Shown here piece after piece: positions 62,859 through 64,000 of a stretch of DNA of 64,000 nt. Source of the stretch: Loxodes magnus (lineage: Eukaryota > Ciliophora > Karyorelictea > Loxodida > Loxodidae); contig CAMPDV010000081.1 of NCBI GenBank assembly GCA_946699065.1, positions 434,001-498,000 of the forward strand, read 5' to 3'. Numbering within the stretch: the stretch's first letter is position 1; every line of letters starts with the position of its first letter. Both the position numbers and the translations under genes were made by a program. The notes beneath the pieces are model-generated. The model ran no database searches and had not been told where the DNA came from. It saw only the letters and a program-made list of their open reading frames with translations.

Positions 62859-64000
62859 TCAAAGACTCAGAACCTAGGCTTTGCATTTGGCACCTTCAAA
62901 GATAAAAGTATTGTCAATTGGTACGAATTAACTTGTAATTAACTTCAAGGCTTCTTAAGATGCGACTGCTCCTACAACAGAAGCAATGTTATGCAATTCA
63001 ATTCCTCCATATCTAATCCTAAAAGATAATAAAGTTACATTTCCTCCACATATGAGTTTGTTATTTAAGCATTTTCTTTTACTTATCTGGCAAGCTTCTC
63101 AGCTTCGCTCTTTAATACTGGCGCATCACTTGTGACTTCGGTTGGGAATCTATTAAGAATTGCATAGAACTTATCAACAGCTCTAAGTAAAATATACCAT
63201 TCACATAAGCTTTCGTCATCTCCAATTTCCATTTCAAGAACTTCTCTGTTTGGACCTTCATTAAGCTCAGTTAAGTAAGATCTATATTAGAAAGTACCTG
63301 AAGTTATAGTAGTCTAATGTACGGACATTTCTCACAAAATCTTAGACATATTACTGAGCTCCTTCCTCATTCAGAAGTTTAAGAATCTCTTACTAATCGC
63401 TTAAACTTTAATTCTTGTACATGTTCTATAACTTAATGTAACTATCTGAGTCACTGTGCATATCAGGTAGAGAACCTGAAAGGGGTAAAAATTAATTCTG
63501 ATCATAGAACTATTTAACTGCGCGTGCTGTTTTCCAGAAAAGAGTTTCATTTGGTGGATTCTGAGCTAATTCAAGAACTTTCTAAGTTCCAGGTAATATC
63601 TAGTCAGTCCAGAGACAATAGCTACTACTCTTAGCCTCCAAGAAATTTTGGTCAATACTTGATCTTTGCATTGAAGTTAGAAGATTAGCGAATTCTTGTT
63701 TCTCTTAGAAGTTAGAGGGAAGAGCTTGATGATTTTATAACCATTTCGCCTTAGCTTTAAGAAGCAAAACTACATAAGGAGTATGCTAAAATTTGATATC
63801 CTCTAATTGTTCTAAGTTTATTGAGTCTGCTAATTGCTACAGTTCTTAAAAAGGCCTATTGAGCCTTAAGTCAAGAATTAAAGTATCGGCAGGCTTAGAT
63901 TAAACGATACAATGGTTCTTTTTTTAAATTCTAACATATCCAATCATTCCATAACTTCTAGTGACAACAAATGGAATGCTTTCTTGTTCTAATACAGCTA
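62859..64000 (-). CDS. NAE1: NEDD8-activating enzyme E1 regulatory subunit (NAE1/APPBP1/ULA1), 5' end beyond window
   Basis: NAE1 pairs with UBA3 to adenylate NEDD8 and start cullin neddylation. The visible 367 residues cover the C-terminal two thirds. E1-like signatures in order: I-P-F-V-V-T-R-S-Y-G-M-I-G-Y-V-R, then L-D-L-R-L-N-R-P-F and F-L-P-L-S-G-S-L-P-D-M. These are followed by S-Y-I-K-L-Q-N-M-Y, L-R-A-V-D-K-F-Y, and finally I-A-S-V-V-G-A-V-A-S-Q-E-A-L-K-L-I-T with F-V-P-I-D-N-T-F-I-F. Two introns are needed: 16 nt (63282-63297, GTACTTTCTAATATAG) and 20 nt (63019-63038, GTAACTTTATTATCTTTTAG). Both join conserved blocks in frame. The stop is TGA 62861-62859. The adenylation-domain N-terminus lies to the right of 64,000. 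Confidence 0.92.

Overview
The window is ciliate nuclear DNA: AT-rich, intron-bearing, and decodable only with a reassigned genetic code. In every confident gene TAA and TAG stand at glutamine positions, and TGA stands at conserved tryptophan positions (protein kinase D-x-W, Rh transporter L-F-S-W-M-F-W-P, many MATE sites). TGA is also the terminator of about 20 genes. This matches the ambiguous code of karyorelictean ciliates (Loxodes-like, NCBI code 27). The heterotrich Condylostoma (code 28) is the alternative; one convergent gene pair here seems to stop at TAG/TAA and favours it. Introns are 16-20 nt, GT..AG, often GTAAGT at the 5' end. No mobile element, virus-like element, rRNA, tRNA or CRISPR was recognised. 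Layout, left to right: end of a + gene (1-96); VAP (MSP-domain ER tether, -); a pseudokinase (+); a basic/disordered protein (+) and a possible membrane protein (+); a disordered protein (-) and a 1038-aa coiled-coil protein (+) whose start codons are 9 nt apart; a Cys-rich type I membrane protein (+); a helical hypothetical protein and a PH plus permuted-papain protein in tandem (+); PTEN (+) tail-to-tail with a RAP-domain protein (-); then a minus-strand run of Rh-type ammonium transporter, copine, kinesin-1-like heavy chain and MATE transporter; a small hypothetical protein (+); MCM7 (-); a hypothetical protein (+); a Gln/Met-rich HTH protein, a 265-aa hypothetical protein and a 928-aa hypothetical protein starting MGNC (all -); a 2044-aa RING / coiled-coil / CxC / EF-hand protein (+); a kelch-like protein (-); a cluster of small genes around 60 kb including an unusually GC-rich 90-aa gene and an inverted partial gene duplicate; and, at the right edge, most of the NEDD8 E1 regulatory subunit (NAE1/ULA1, -). 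The genes form no operon. They are ordinary housekeeping, membrane, phosphoinositide and cytoskeletal genes, loosely linked by lipid-membrane themes (VAP, copine, PTEN, PH protein) and by cytoskeletal or coiled-coil proteins. Genes often sit very close (9, 25, about 50, 85, 90 and 133 nt gaps), separated by other spacers of 0.4-2.7 kb that are poorer in G and C. Exon models were worked out by eye. Nearly all were checked by requiring that coding length after intron removal be a multiple of three; where exon joins could not be fixed this is stated.
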